Program-made: the position numbers and the translations under genes
Notes under the pieces: generated by a model
What the model was told of the DNA's origin: nothing
What the model saw: only the letters and a program-made list of their open reading frames with translations
Databases searched by the model: none
NCBI GenBank assembly: GCA_028820945.1
Contig: JAPPHW010000112.1
Span: forward strand, 1-12,328
Length of the DNA: 12,328 nucleotides
Source: Defluviicoccus sp.
GTDB lineage: Bacteria; Pseudomonadota; Alphaproteobacteria; MPNO01
Reading direction: 5' to 3'
Part shown: positions 1 through 6,722 of the stretch, piece by piece
Position numbering within the stretch: the first letter of the stretch is position 1
How the letters are laid out: each line of letters begins with the position of its first letter

Positions 1-2
1 AC

Positions 3-251
3 GGCACCATGGCGGACTATCTGGTGCCGCAGTCGAACGAGCTCTGCGACATCGAATGCGCCCACGTGGTCTCGATGACGGGCTCGTCCGAGCTCGGCGC
101 CAAGGGGGCGGGCGAGGCCGGCACCTGCGGCGCGCCGGCGGTGACCATGAACGCGATCAACGACGCGCTCTCGCCCTTCGGCGCCAGCGTCACCGCGATG
201 CCGTTCACGCCCGGAAGGATCCTCGACGCGATCGCCGCCGGGCGGGGGTGA
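3..251 (+). CDS. Xanthine dehydrogenase/CoxL-family molybdopterin-binding subunit, C-terminal fragment (5' end outside window)
   Basis: Only the last 82 or so codons are present; the reading frame is open to the left edge and ends with TGA at 249-251. The fragment carries GAKGAGEAGT, the signature near the end of the large Mo-cofactor subunit of xanthine dehydrogenase, aldehyde oxidoreductase and aerobic CO dehydrogenase. The glutamate in it (codon 114-116) matches the catalytic base of this family. Upstream MADYLVP and downstream MPFTPGRILDA are also typical of the C-terminal tail. Full-length relatives are roughly 750-800 residues, so most of the gene lies outside. The family hydroxylates purines, aldehydes or other heterocycles together with FAD and 2Fe-2S subunits; the substrate cannot be told from this piece. 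It converges on gloB, leaving 17 bp between stops with no visible hairpin-plus-T-tract terminator. Confidence 0.88.
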   Translation, partial: GTMADYLVPQSNELCDIECAHVVSMTGSSELGAKGAGEAGTCGAPAVTMNAINDALSPFGASVTAMPFTPGRILDAIAAGRG

Positions 252-268
252 CGTAAACCGCCACCCGG

Positions 269-1039
269 TCAGAAATTGTCCTTGCGGGTGCGGACCTCGG
301 CGAAGATCTCGACCGGCGTCCTGCCTTCCATGCCGAGCGCCTGGGCGAAGGCGGGCACGTCGGCGCGGAGGAACGGGTTGGTCCGCCTCTCAAGGCCGAG
401 CTCGGACGGCACCGTGCGCTGCCCGGCCGCCCGCTTGCGGTCGATATCCGCGGCGTAGGCGGCGAGGTCCGCGTTGTCCGGCTCGACGGTCACCGCGAAG
501 CGCGCGTTGGACTGGGTGTATTCGTGCGCGCAATAGACCATCGTCTCGTCGGGCAGCGGCTTGAACTTGGAGATCGAGTTCCACATCTGCTCGTGGGTGC
601 CCTCGAACACCCGCCCGCAACCGAGCGCGAACAGGGTGTCGCCGCAGAACAGCGCCTTCGACTCCGGGAACCAGTAGGCGATGTGCCCCCGCGTGTGCCC
701 CGGCACGTCGAACACCGCTGCCTCCGCCTCGTAGAGCATGTAGGTGTCGCCGTCGCCCACCTCGACGTCGATGTCCGGGATCCGGTCGCGGTCCGCGCGC
801 GGGCCGACGACGGTGCAGCCGGTGCGTTCCTTGATCTCCGGCACGCCGCCGATATGGTCGTTGTGGTGGTGCGTCGCCAGGACATGGGTGAGGTTCCAGC
901 CGAGCGTGTCCAGCGCGTCGAACACCGGCTGCGCGTCCGACGGATCGACGACCGCGGCCTGGCCGCTTGAGGATTCGCGGACCAGGTAGACATAGTTGTC
1001 CACCCGGGTCGGGATCTGATGGATTTCCAACGTCGACAT
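269..1039 (-). CDS. gloB: Hydroxyacylglutathione hydrolase (glyoxalase II)
   Basis: 256 aa, the usual glyoxalase II length. It hydrolyses S-D-lactoylglutathione to D-lactate and glutathione, the second step of cytosolic methylglyoxal detoxification. The metallo-beta-lactamase metal site is complete: THHHNDH at residues 56-62, His115 in PGHTRGH, bridging Asp134 in CGDTLF, and His172 in CAHEYT. GCGRVFEGT (140-148), the NPFLR segment and the C-terminal RKDNF are glyoxalase-II-specific, the last being part of the glutathione site, so a generic MBL hydrolase is unlikely. I chose ATG at 1039 (MSTLEIHQIP) over an in-frame ATG at 1102 because GGGAGAA lies 9 nt upstream (1049-1055) and the family starts here; the extra 21 residues look like untranslated leader. 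It is divergent from the methyltransferase gene at 1129 across 89 bp, in which I see no strong promoter match. Confidence 0.96.
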   Translation of the reverse strand: MSTLEIHQIPTRVDNYVYLVRESSSGQAAVVDPSDAQPVFDALDTLGWNLTHVLATHHHNDHIGGVPEIKERTGCTVVGPRADRDRIPDIDVEVGDGDTYMLYEAEAAVFDVPGHTRGHIAYWFPESKALFCGDTLFALGCGRVFEGTHEQMWNSISKFKPLPDETMVYCAHEYTQSNARFAVTVEPDNADLAAYAADIDRKRAAGQRTVPSELGLERRTNPFLRADVPAFAQALGMEGRTPVEIFAEVRTRKDNF

Positions 1040-1128
1040 CGCCGCGTTTTCTCCCGCAATCGTGACCGTAGGGCGGGCGCAAACTAGCAAGAAGGAGCGC
1101 ATCGTTCCAACCGTGTTAGGCTGAGGCG

Positions 1129-1857
1129 ATGTGGTCGGACGTGGTCGAGTTGCGGAACTTCTACCGGTCCCGGATGGGCGGCACCGCGCACCGCACGATC
1201 CGCGACCACGTCCGCGCCTATTGGGAAGACGTGACCGGCATGAACGTGCTTGGGATCGGCTATCCCACGCCTTATCTCGGCCAGTTCCGCAGCGAGGCGG
1301 AAAGAGTGCTCGCCGTGATGCCGGCGCGCCAGGGGGTGATACGGTGGCCGGGGGAGGGGTCCAACCTGGCGGCGCTCGCCGACGAGGCCGAATTGCCGCT
1401 GCCCGATCTCTCGATGGACAGGGTGATCCTCGTTCATGCGCTGGAATCGGCGGAACAGCTCAGACCCATGCTGCGCGAGGTCTGGCGGGTCATGGCGGAC
1501 GGCGGGAGGATGATCGCGGTCGTCCCCAACCGGACCGGGATATGGGCCAGGCTCGACCGTACGCCGTTCGGGCACGGGCACCCCTACTCGCAGTCGCAGC
1601 TGTCGAGCCTCCTCCGGGACGCGATGTTCAACCCCGTCGCCGCGCGTTACGGCCTGTTCGTGCCGCCGAGCCGCCGGCGGGTCCTCCACGCCGCGGCGCC
1701 GGCGTGGGAGCGCATCGGGGGCCGCTGGTTTCCCCGCCTGGGGGGCGTGCTCATCGTGGAGGCGACCAAGCTGATCTACGCCGCGACGCCGGTTGCCGCG
1801 TCAGGCCGCAGGCGCGTGCTCGCGCCTCAGCAGGAAAATTCCTTGCCGGCTCCTTAG
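1129..1857 (+). CDS. SAM-dependent methyltransferase, class I (Methyltransf_11-like), substrate unknown
   Basis: 242 aa. The class I methyltransferase core is visible: FYRSRMG near the N-terminus, motif I as VLGIGYPTPYL (40-50; glycine-rich but not the classic GxGxG), a post-II segment DRVILVHALE (97-106) and LREVWRVMADGGRMIAVVPN (115-134), the usual strand and loop before motif III. PFGHGHPYSQSQL (146-158) is a conserved block I associate with a family often found beside gloB and metW in alphaproteobacteria; no substrate is established that I know of. A GAGG lies only 2 nt before the ATG, so the ribosome site is weak. Its last 19 codons, stop included, overlap the metW 3' end on the other strand. 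This tail ([19 protein letters not shown]) is basic and proline-rich, outside the catalytic fold. The start is fairly secure because the frame upstream offers no better candidate. Confidence 0.85.
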   Translation: MWSDVVELRNFYRSRMGGTAHRTIRDHVRAYWEDVTGMNVLGIGYPTPYLGQFRSEAERVLAVMPARQGVIRWPGEGSNLAALADEAELPLPDLSMDRVILVHALESAEQLRPMLREVWRVMADGGRMIAVVPNRTGIWARLDRTPFGHGHPYSQSQLSSLLRDAMFNPVAARYGLFVPPSRRRVLHAAAPAWERIGGRWFPRLGGVLIVEATKLIYAATPVAASGRRRVLAPQQENSLPAP

Positions 1858-2439
1858 ATTGGCGAACGGGCCGAACCTGGCGATCGCCCTCGCGCGACCG
1901 CTGAGGTCGAGCGAAACCGCGCGCTCCACCACGACATCGAGGTCGTGGCACAGCTCCTGGAAGTCCCGGATGGTGCAGAGGTGGATATTCTCGGTGTCGT
2001 ACCAGCGCTCGGCGGCCCCGCCGATCACAGGCATCCGCCCTTCCCATGCCAGCCGCCAGCGAATCCCCAGCTGCCCGAAATTGGTGAACGAAACGACGAC
2101 CCGCGTGGCGATGCGCAGGAGCTGGGCAAGAAGATCGCGGGGAGCACGCGTTGCCTGGAGGGTCTGGCTCAGCACCGCGTAATCGAACGCGGCCGGCGGA
2201 TAATCGGCGAGATCCTTGTCGGCGTCCCCCTGGATCACCGACAGGCCGCGGCTCACGCAGGAATTCACGCCGTCCTGGCTCAGTTCGATGCCACGTGCGT
2301 CCACCTTTTTGAAGTTGACCAGATGGTACAGAAGCGCGCCGTCCCCGCAGCCGATATCGAGCACCCGAGAGCCCGGATCGATCATGTCAGCGATGACCTG
2401 GAGGTCGCGGCGGATTGCCGGCGCCGCCTCTTCGTTCAT
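1801..2439 (-). CDS. metW: Methionine biosynthesis protein MetW
   Basis: 212 aa, normal for MetW. It has a class I SAM-methyltransferase fold with motif I LDIGCGDG at 27-34 and GIELSQDGV (50-58). [15 protein letters not shown] (146-160) and the C-terminal [13 protein letters not shown] (194-206) are hallmark MetW segments. In proteobacteria metW is almost always paired with metX, and in Pseudomonas-type systems MetX is reported to need MetW for homoserine acyltransferase activity; no methyl acceptor is established. The start codon overlaps the metX stop as ATGA (2436-2439), so the two are probably translationally coupled, consistent with a complex. The 3' end runs 57 bp into the convergent methyltransferase gene. 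The ribosome site is weak, as expected for a coupled second gene. Confidence 0.95.
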   Translation of the reverse strand: MNEEAAPAIRRDLQVIADMIDPGSRVLDIGCGDGALLYHLVNFKKVDARGIELSQDGVNSCVSRGLSVIQGDADKDLADYPPAAFDYAVLSQTLQATRAPRDLLAQLLRIATRVVVSFTNFGQLGIRWRLAWEGRMPVIGGAAERWYDTENIHLCTIRDFQELCHDLDVVVERAVSLDLSGRARAIARFGPFANLRSRQGIFLLRREHAPAA

Positions 2440-3611
2440 GGCCCCGTGAGGCCGCGGTGTTTCCCCGCGCCGTCCAGAAAGCCCCTGAGCGTGGTCGCGA
2501 ACTCGGGCTCGTCGAGCAGGAAGGCGTCGTGCCCCTTGTCGGTGTTCACCTCCACGAAGCTGACATTAGCGGCGACCGCGTTAAGCGCCCTCACCACCTC
2601 GCGGCTCTCGTTCGTCGGGAACAGCCAGTCGCTGGTGAAGGAGAACAGGCAAAACCTCACCGCCGTGCCCGCGAACGCGTTGGCGAGCGCGCCGTCATGT
2701 TCCGAGGCGATATCGAAATAGTCCATCGCGCGGGTGATGTAGAGGTAGGAATTCGCGTCGAAGCGCTCGACGAAGCTGCTGCCCTGGTGGCGCAGATAGC
2801 TCTCGACCTGGAAATCCGCGTCGAAGCCGAAGCTCAGCGCGTCGCGGCCCTGCAGCCGGCGGCCGAACTTCCGGTGCAACGCCGAATCGGAGAGATAGGT
2901 GATATGCGCCGCCATGCGCGCCACGGCGAGCCCGCGCGTCGGCACGCTGCCCTGGCGCAGGTAATCGCCGTGACACCAGTCGGGGTCCGCCATGATCGCC
3001 TGGCGGCCGACTTCGTTGAACGCGATGTTCTGCGAGGAATGGCGCGCCGCGGCCGCGATCGGGACCGCGGCGAACACCCGTTCGGGATAGCGTACCGCCC
3101 ATTCGAGCACCTGCATCCCGCCCATCGAGCCGCCGATGACGCAGAACAGCTGTTCGATGCCGAGACAGTCGAGCAGAAGCGCCTGGAGGTTGACCATGTC
3201 GCTGATGGTGATCACCGGGAATTCCAGCCCGTAGGGCTCTCCGGTCGCCGGGTCGGGAGACGTGGGCCCGGTGGTGCCCATGCAACCGCCCAACACGTTG
3301 GAGCAAACGATGAAATAGCGTTCGGTGTCGAGAACCTTTCCCGGCCCGACGAGAAGATCCCACCAGCCGGGCTTGCCCGTGACGGGGTGGGTCTCGGCGA
3401 CGAACTGATCGCCGGTCAGCGCGTGGCAAACGAGGATCGCGTTGGAGCGTTCGGCGTTCAGCGTGCCGTATGTGCGATAGGCGACGGTGACCGGCCCGAG
3501 CTCAACGCCGCAATCGAGGCGCAGCGGCTCGTCCGTCGCGAGACGCACGTGATTGCCCGGAATATCCGCCTGCATAAGCGACGTCCGGCGATTGAGCGTT
3601 ACGGGCTTCAT
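2436..3611 (-). CDS. metX: Homoserine O-acyltransferase MetX (acetyl- or succinyl-specific)
   Basis: 391 aa alpha/beta-hydrolase-fold enzyme that acylates L-homoserine, the committed step of methionine synthesis. The catalytic triad is in place: Ser162 in GGSMGGMQ (160-167), Asp328 in SDWLFP, His361 in DKGHDAFL. Family blocks include CHALTGDQF (62-70), GGWWD-like PGWWDLL (81-87), [12 protein letters not shown] (105-116) and [14 protein letters not shown] (199-212). The MetX family contains both acetyl-CoA and succinyl-CoA users and I cannot assign the donor by eye; the metW partner makes a succinyl-type, MetW-dependent enzyme plausible. The start at 3611 is the first ATG; an alternative at 3575 (Met13) would still keep the whole fold, and neither has a clear Shine-Dalgarno. 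It is transcribed away from the chorismate mutase operon, probably from the promoter at 3719-3746, with a foldable leader of about 100 nt. Confidence 0.95.
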   Translation of the reverse strand: MKPVTLNRRTSLMQADIPGNHVRLATDEPLRLDCGVELGPVTVAYRTYGTLNAERSNAILVCHALTGDQFVAETHPVTGKPGWWDLLVGPGKVLDTERYFIVCSNVLGGCMGTTGPTSPDPATGEPYGLEFPVITISDMVNLQALLLDCLGIEQLFCVIGGSMGGMQVLEWAVRYPERVFAAVPIAAAARHSSQNIAFNEVGRQAIMADPDWCHGDYLRQGSVPTRGLAVARMAAHITYLSDSALHRKFGRRLQGRDALSFGFDADFQVESYLRHQGSSFVERFDANSYLYITRAMDYFDIASEHDGALANAFAGTAVRFCLFSFTSDWLFPTNESREVVRALNAVAANVSFVEVNTDKGHDAFLLDEPEFATTLRGFLDGAGKHRGLTGP

Positions 3612-3619
3612 GACATTCG

Positions 3620-3714
3620 GCCGGGTTCGAGTTTCCTGAAATTCCGGCTATCGCCGCAATACGATCCCCGCGCATCGTCGCTCGATGGCGCCGCCGATTG
3701 TAACCGATGCGGGG
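3620..3714 (-). promoter_or_regulatory. Candidate structured 5' leader of metX (two hairpins)
   Basis: On the minus strand the predicted transcript begins almost exactly at a stem: CCCCGCATCG (plus 3705-3714) pairs with CGATGCGCGGGG (plus 3666-3677), 10 bp with a 2-nt bulge, closing a 27-nt loop. A second hairpin pairs GCCGG with CCGGC (plus 3644-3648 and 3620-3624), and inside it GAATTTC and GAAACTC can pair at 6 of 7 positions. It ends 8 nt before the metX ATG, where the ribosome site should be. No known riboswitch consensus was recognised. This is inference from complementarity only. Confidence 0.35.
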
Positions 3715-3726
3715 GGTGGTTATAAG
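3698..3726 (+). promoter_or_regulatory. Candidate sigma70-type promoter for the chorismate mutase-hisC-tyrA operon
   Basis: TTGTAA (3698-3703) lies 17 nt before TATAAG (3721-3726), or 16 nt before TTATAA (3720-3725). Predicted start is near 3733, giving a leader of about 72 nt before ATG 3805. This supports the downstream start of the chorismate mutase gene, because the longer reading frame from 3685 would begin upstream of the transcript. It shares its -10 box with the metX promoter. Motif match by eye only. Confidence 0.55.
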
Positions 3727-3746
3727 TCGCAACCGCCCATAGACAA
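3719..3746 (-). promoter_or_regulatory. Candidate sigma70-type promoter for metX-metW
   Basis: Reading the minus strand, a -35 TTGTCT (plus strand 3741-3746) is followed by a 16-nt spacer and -10 TATAAC (plus strand 3719-3724). Predicted transcription starts near 3712, about 100 nt before the metX ATG. Its -10 box coincides with that of the divergent promoter. Motif match by eye only. Confidence 0.5.
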
Positions 3747-3804
3747 GACCGTTCGGCGAATGCCGGGTGTCGGCGCGGGCGCGCCTGGTAGCAACGGAGC
3801 TGTG

Positions 3805-4716
3805 ATGGATCGTTCCGGGAAGTCGCTTGCGGAAGTCCGAAAGCGCATCGATTCGATCGACGATCGGCTGCACGATCTGCTGATGGAGCGTGCGGTGCTG
3901 GTACGTTCGGTGGACGAGGCCAAGGCGAAGTCCAGCGCGCCGACTTACCGCCCCGGGCGGGAGGCCGACATATTGCGCCGGCTGTTGGACCGGCACGAAG
4001 GCGAGTTTCCGCTCGGTCCGCTGATGCTGATCTGGCGGCAGATCATTTCGGCGAGCCTGGGCCTTCAGGAGAAATTCGTCGTCGCCGTATACGCCACCGA
4101 GGAATCGCAGGCCTGCCAGGAAGTCGCGGAAATCCATTTCGGCGCTGCCGCGCCGGTTTCCGTACATCGGACGGTCGCGGGCGTGTTCAACGAGGTGACC
4201 CACGGCAATGCATCGGCGGGTATCCTGCCGTTCCCGGCGGAAGGCGAGGACGCGCCCTGGTGGCCGCGTCTGGCGCGATACGGAGCGGAGCAGGAGGGCG
4301 GCGACGGCCCTCACATCGTCGCGCGCCTGCCGTTCGTGCCGACGCAACGGCTTTTCGACTCGTCTCCGGATTCCCTGGTGATCGCGATGCAGGCCCCCCA
4401 GCCTTCCGCGCGCGACCGAAGCGTCGTCGTCGTCATCGTCGATACGGAGACCAGCCGCAGCCGCGTTCTCGGCGCCTTCCAGGCAAACGGGCTGGAACCG
4501 AAAACGACGTTGACGCATGGCGACGATGTGAGCCGCGGTTTCACCTTTTTCCTCCTCGAGGTCGACGGTTTCTTCGACCGCGAGGACGACCGGATCGCGG
4601 CCATCGCGGAAGAGATCGGCGGCGAGGAGCCGGCGATCGTCCAGGTTTTGGGTGCCTACGCGGAACCTTTCGCCCGCAAGGACATCGACGTCCGACAAAG
4701 CGGGAGCGAGCAATGA
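3805..4716 (+). CDS. Chorismate mutase (AroQ type) with degenerate prephenate dehydratase/ACT-like C-terminal region
   Basis: 303 aa. Residues 8-90 are an AroQ chorismate mutase domain, converting chorismate to prephenate. Aligned by eye to the E. coli P-protein mutase domain, the active-site positions are retained: Arg12, Arg29, Lys40, Arg52, Glu53 and Gln88. The rest resembles a shrunken PheA. VFNEVTHGNASAGILPFPAE (127-146) matches the first lobe of prephenate dehydratase, but the second lobe is mostly missing and the catalytic TRF motif is absent (SPDSLVIAM at 187-195 sits there). Residues 207-288 look like an ACT domain ending in VQVLGAYAEP, without the ESRP phenylalanine-binding motif. 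It probably has mutase activity only. ATG 3805 was chosen because GGAG (3796-3799) precedes it by 5 nt and the mutase domain begins here. It overlaps hisC by ATGA. Confidence 0.85.
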   Translation: MDRSGKSLAEVRKRIDSIDDRLHDLLMERAVLVRSVDEAKAKSSAPTYRPGREADILRRLLDRHEGEFPLGPLMLIWRQIISASLGLQEKFVVAVYATEESQACQEVAEIHFGAAAPVSVHRTVAGVFNEVTHGNASAGILPFPAEGEDAPWWPRLARYGAEQEGGDGPHIVARLPFVPTQRLFDSSPDSLVIAMQAPQPSARDRSVVVVIVDTETSRSRVLGAFQANGLEPKTTLTHGDDVSRGFTFFLLEVDGFFDREDDRIAAIAEEIGGEEPAIVQVLGAYAEPFARKDIDVRQSGSEQ

Positions 4717-5801
4717 GCGAGCCCACTCCCCGACCCGGCATACTGGAAATCGCTCCCTACGTGCCTGGAGATTCCTCGATCCCCGGCAGGGCGCGCGTAA
4801 TCAAGCTGTCGTCGAACGAAGGGGCGCTGGGGCCGAGCCCGGCCGCCATGCGCGCCTTGGCCGAGACGGCGGCCGACATCCATCGATATCCCGACGGCGG
4901 GGCGGTGGCGCTTCGCGAGGCGATCGGGCGGGCGCACGGGCTCGACCCAGCGCGCATCGTCTGCGGCGCCGGGTCGGACGAGCTGATCACCCTTTTGGTG
5001 CGCGGCTATGCCGGACCGGGCGATCAGGTGCTCACCCATGCCCACGCATTCGTTATGTACCGGCTCGCCGGGCTGAGCGTGGGAGCCGAGATGGTCGAGG
5101 TGCCGGAGACCGATCTCACCGCCGATGTCGATGCCCTGCTGGACGCGGTGACGGCCAGGACCCGGATCGTCTTCATCGCCAACCCGAACAATCCGACCGG
5201 CACCTATGTCCCGGAGGACGGTCTCGAGCGCTTGCGCGCGGGCCTGCCGGACGACGTGGTCCTGGTGATCGACTCGGCTTACGCCGAATACGTGACCCGC
5301 AACGACTACGTCGCCGGAGAATCGCTGGTCGACCGCGGCCGGAACACGGTAATGACGCGGACCTTCTCCAAGATCTACGGGCTCGGCGGCGTCCGGCTCG
5401 GCTGGGCCTACTGTCCCGAGCCGATCGCGGACGTGCTCCATCGCATCCGTTCCCCCTTCAACATCAATTCTCCGGCGCAAGCCGCGGGGATCGCCGCGGT
5501 CGAGGACACCGATTTTCTCGCCCGGTCCCGCGATCACAATGCGGCCTGGTTGCCGTGGATCTCCGAGCGGATCTCCGCGGCCGGATTTCCGGTCACGCCG
5601 AGCGCCGGCAATTTCGTCCTTGTCGAGTTTCCGGAGAAGGAGGGGCGAAACGCCGAAGCGGCGCTTGCCCATCTGGCGCGGTACGGGCTGATACCGCGCG
5701 CGGTCGCCGGCAACCGCCTTCCCAACCACCTGCGGATCACTGTCGGGCTGGAACAAGAGATGCGTACCCTCGTAGAGGCGATCGAGGCGTTTTCGGTCTG
5801 A
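4713..5801 (+). CDS. hisC: Histidinol-phosphate/aromatic aminotransferase, HisC family
   Basis: 362 aa fold-type I PLP aminotransferase of the HisC family. Visible residues are LSSNEGALGPSP (32-43), the substrate-loop motif HAFVMYRL (111-118), NPNNPTGT (157-164), Asp187 for the pyridine nitrogen, the PLP lysine Lys220 in TRTFSKIYGLGGVRLGW (215-231), and Arg341 in LRITVG binding the substrate carboxylate. The enzyme can transaminate histidinol phosphate. Its place between chorismate mutase and tyrA suggests it acts here on prephenate or 4-hydroxyphenylpyruvate/phenylpyruvate, perhaps with a second role in histidine synthesis, as known for some HisC homologues. GGGAG (4702-4706) lies 6 nt before the ATG, which overlaps the preceding stop as ATGA, so it is translationally coupled. 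No his genes are nearby. The symbol names the family, not a proven substrate. Confidence 0.9.
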   Translation: MSEPTPRPGILEIAPYVPGDSSIPGRARVIKLSSNEGALGPSPAAMRALAETAADIHRYPDGGAVALREAIGRAHGLDPARIVCGAGSDELITLLVRGYAGPGDQVLTHAHAFVMYRLAGLSVGAEMVEVPETDLTADVDALLDAVTARTRIVFIANPNNPTGTYVPEDGLERLRAGLPDDVVLVIDSAYAEYVTRNDYVAGESLVDRGRNTVMTRTFSKIYGLGGVRLGWAYCPEPIADVLHRIRSPFNINSPAQAAGIAAVEDTDFLARSRDHNAAWLPWISERISAAGFPVTPSAGNFVLVEFPEKEGRNAEAALAHLARYGLIPRAVAGNRLPNHLRITVGLEQEMRTLVEAIEAFSV

Positions 5802-5804
5802 CCG

Positions 5805-6719
5805 ATGTCCAACGAAGTCCTGTTCGAACGGATCGCCCTGATCGGAATCGGGCTGATCGGCTCCTCGCTGGCCCGGGTGATCAAGCGCGACGGGTTGGCG
5901 AACCATGTCGTCGCCTGCGCGCGGCGCACCGAGACCCTGGAGGCCGCCTCCCGGCTCCGGATCGTCGATTCCACCACGCACGATCCGGCCGAGGCCGCCG
6001 CGGGCGCCGATCTGGTAATCGTCTGCACGCCGATCGGCACCTACGGCGAGATCGCGCGCGCGATCTCGCCGAGCCTGTCTCCGGGTGCCATCGTTTCCGA
6101 TGTCGGCTCGGTAAAGCGCGCGGTGCTGGATGCCGTGATGCCGCACTTGCCCGACGGTGTCCATTTTGTCCCCGGCCACCCCATCGCCGGGACCGAGAAC
6201 ACCGGCCCGGAGGCGGGTTTCGATACGCTTTTCGAGGGGCGCTGGTTCCTGATCACGCCGCCGCCGGGGACCGACGAGACGGTGATCGAACGGGTTGCCG
6301 AGCTGTGGCGCCGGGCGGGCAGCATGGTCGCCCGGATGGATGCGGCGCACCACGATCACGTGCTGGCGATCACCTCGCATATCCCGCATCTGATCGCCTA
6401 CACGATCGTGGGTACGGCGACCGACCTGGAAGACCATCTGAAGTCCGAGGTGATCAAGTACTCCGCCGCCGGTTTCCGCGACTTCACGCGGATAGCGGGC
6501 TCGGACCCGGTGATGTGGCGCGACGTCTTCCTCAACAACCGCGACGCGGTGCTGGAGATGCTGGGCCGCTTTACCGAGGACCTGACCGCGCTTCAGCGCG
6601 CGGTGCGGGTCGGGGACGGAGAGGCTCTGGAGTCGCTGTTCACGAGAACCCGCGACATCCGCCGCGGTGTCGTCGCTGCCCAGCAACACATTCCGCCGCA
6701 GCCGAGCGAAGAGGGCTGA
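5805..6719 (+). CDS. tyrA: Prephenate/arogenate (cyclohexadienyl) dehydrogenase
   Basis: 304 aa TyrA-type dehydrogenase that oxidatively decarboxylates prephenate to 4-hydroxyphenylpyruvate and/or arogenate to tyrosine. The Rossmann motif GIGLIG is at 14-19, followed by SDVGSVK (98-104), the catalytic histidine His125 in GHPIAGTE (124-131), and DHVLAITSHIPHLIA (184-198), all diagnostic. No mutase, ACT or EPSP-synthase domain is fused. At the end of the second Rossmann strand the sequence is ACARRTE (37-43), lacking the acidic residue of NAD-specific enzymes, so NADP(H) use is possible (inference). It starts 3 nt after the hisC stop with no strong Shine-Dalgarno, so it is likely expressed by coupling as the third gene of the operon. 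It ends 3 bp from the convergent DUF2125 gene. A 28-bp perfect palindrome lies inside it. Confidence 0.94.
   Translation: MSNEVLFERIALIGIGLIGSSLARVIKRDGLANHVVACARRTETLEAASRLRIVDSTTHDPAEAAAGADLVIVCTPIGTYGEIARAISPSLSPGAIVSDVGSVKRAVLDAVMPHLPDGVHFVPGHPIAGTENTGPEAGFDTLFEGRWFLITPPPGTDETVIERVAELWRRAGSMVARMDAAHHDHVLAITSHIPHLIAYTIVGTATDLEDHLKSEVIKYSAAGFRDFTRIAGSDPVMWRDVFLNNRDAVLEMLGRFTEDLTALQRAVRVGDGEALESLFTRTRDIRRGVVAAQQHIPPQPSEEG
6044..6071. repeat. 28-bp perfect palindrome inside tyrA
   Basis: The half-site CGGCGAGATCGCGC (6044-6057) is followed at once by its exact reverse complement (6058-6071), with no spacer. It lies in frame so that both strands read the peptide GEIARAISP. There is no T-tract, so it is not a typical terminator. 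It could be a protein-binding site, a cruciform-prone site, or chance favoured by the repeated GCGC core. Confidence 0.9.
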
Positions 6720-6722
6720 GCT

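Noticed and set aside
252..268. Terminator between the molybdopterin-subunit gene and gloB
   Set aside because: Only 17 bp separate the stops, with no hairpin followed by a T-tract. The same holds for tyrA/DUF2125 (3 bp).
1040..1128. Divergent promoters between gloB and the methyltransferase
   Set aside because: The best minus-strand match (TTGGAA, 17 nt, CTAGTT) has a poor -10 and the plus strand is weaker still; not good enough to annotate.
2415..3725. 436-codon plus-strand open frame opposite metX
   Set aside because: Low-complexity shadow with no recognisable motif; metX on the other strand has a complete catalytic triad.
3612..3800. SAM-II (metA-type) riboswitch upstream of metX
   Set aside because: The leader was read on the minus strand; the conserved pseudoknot segments I know for SAM-II are not there. 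Only generic hairpins remain, reported as a candidate leader.
4421..4440. GTC triplet run in the chorismate mutase gene
   Set aside because: It simply encodes a valine-rich beta strand (VVVVIV) of the ACT-like region and is short.
6044..6071. The tyrA palindrome as a rho-independent terminator
   Set aside because: It lies mid-gene, has no loop and no T-tract on either strand.
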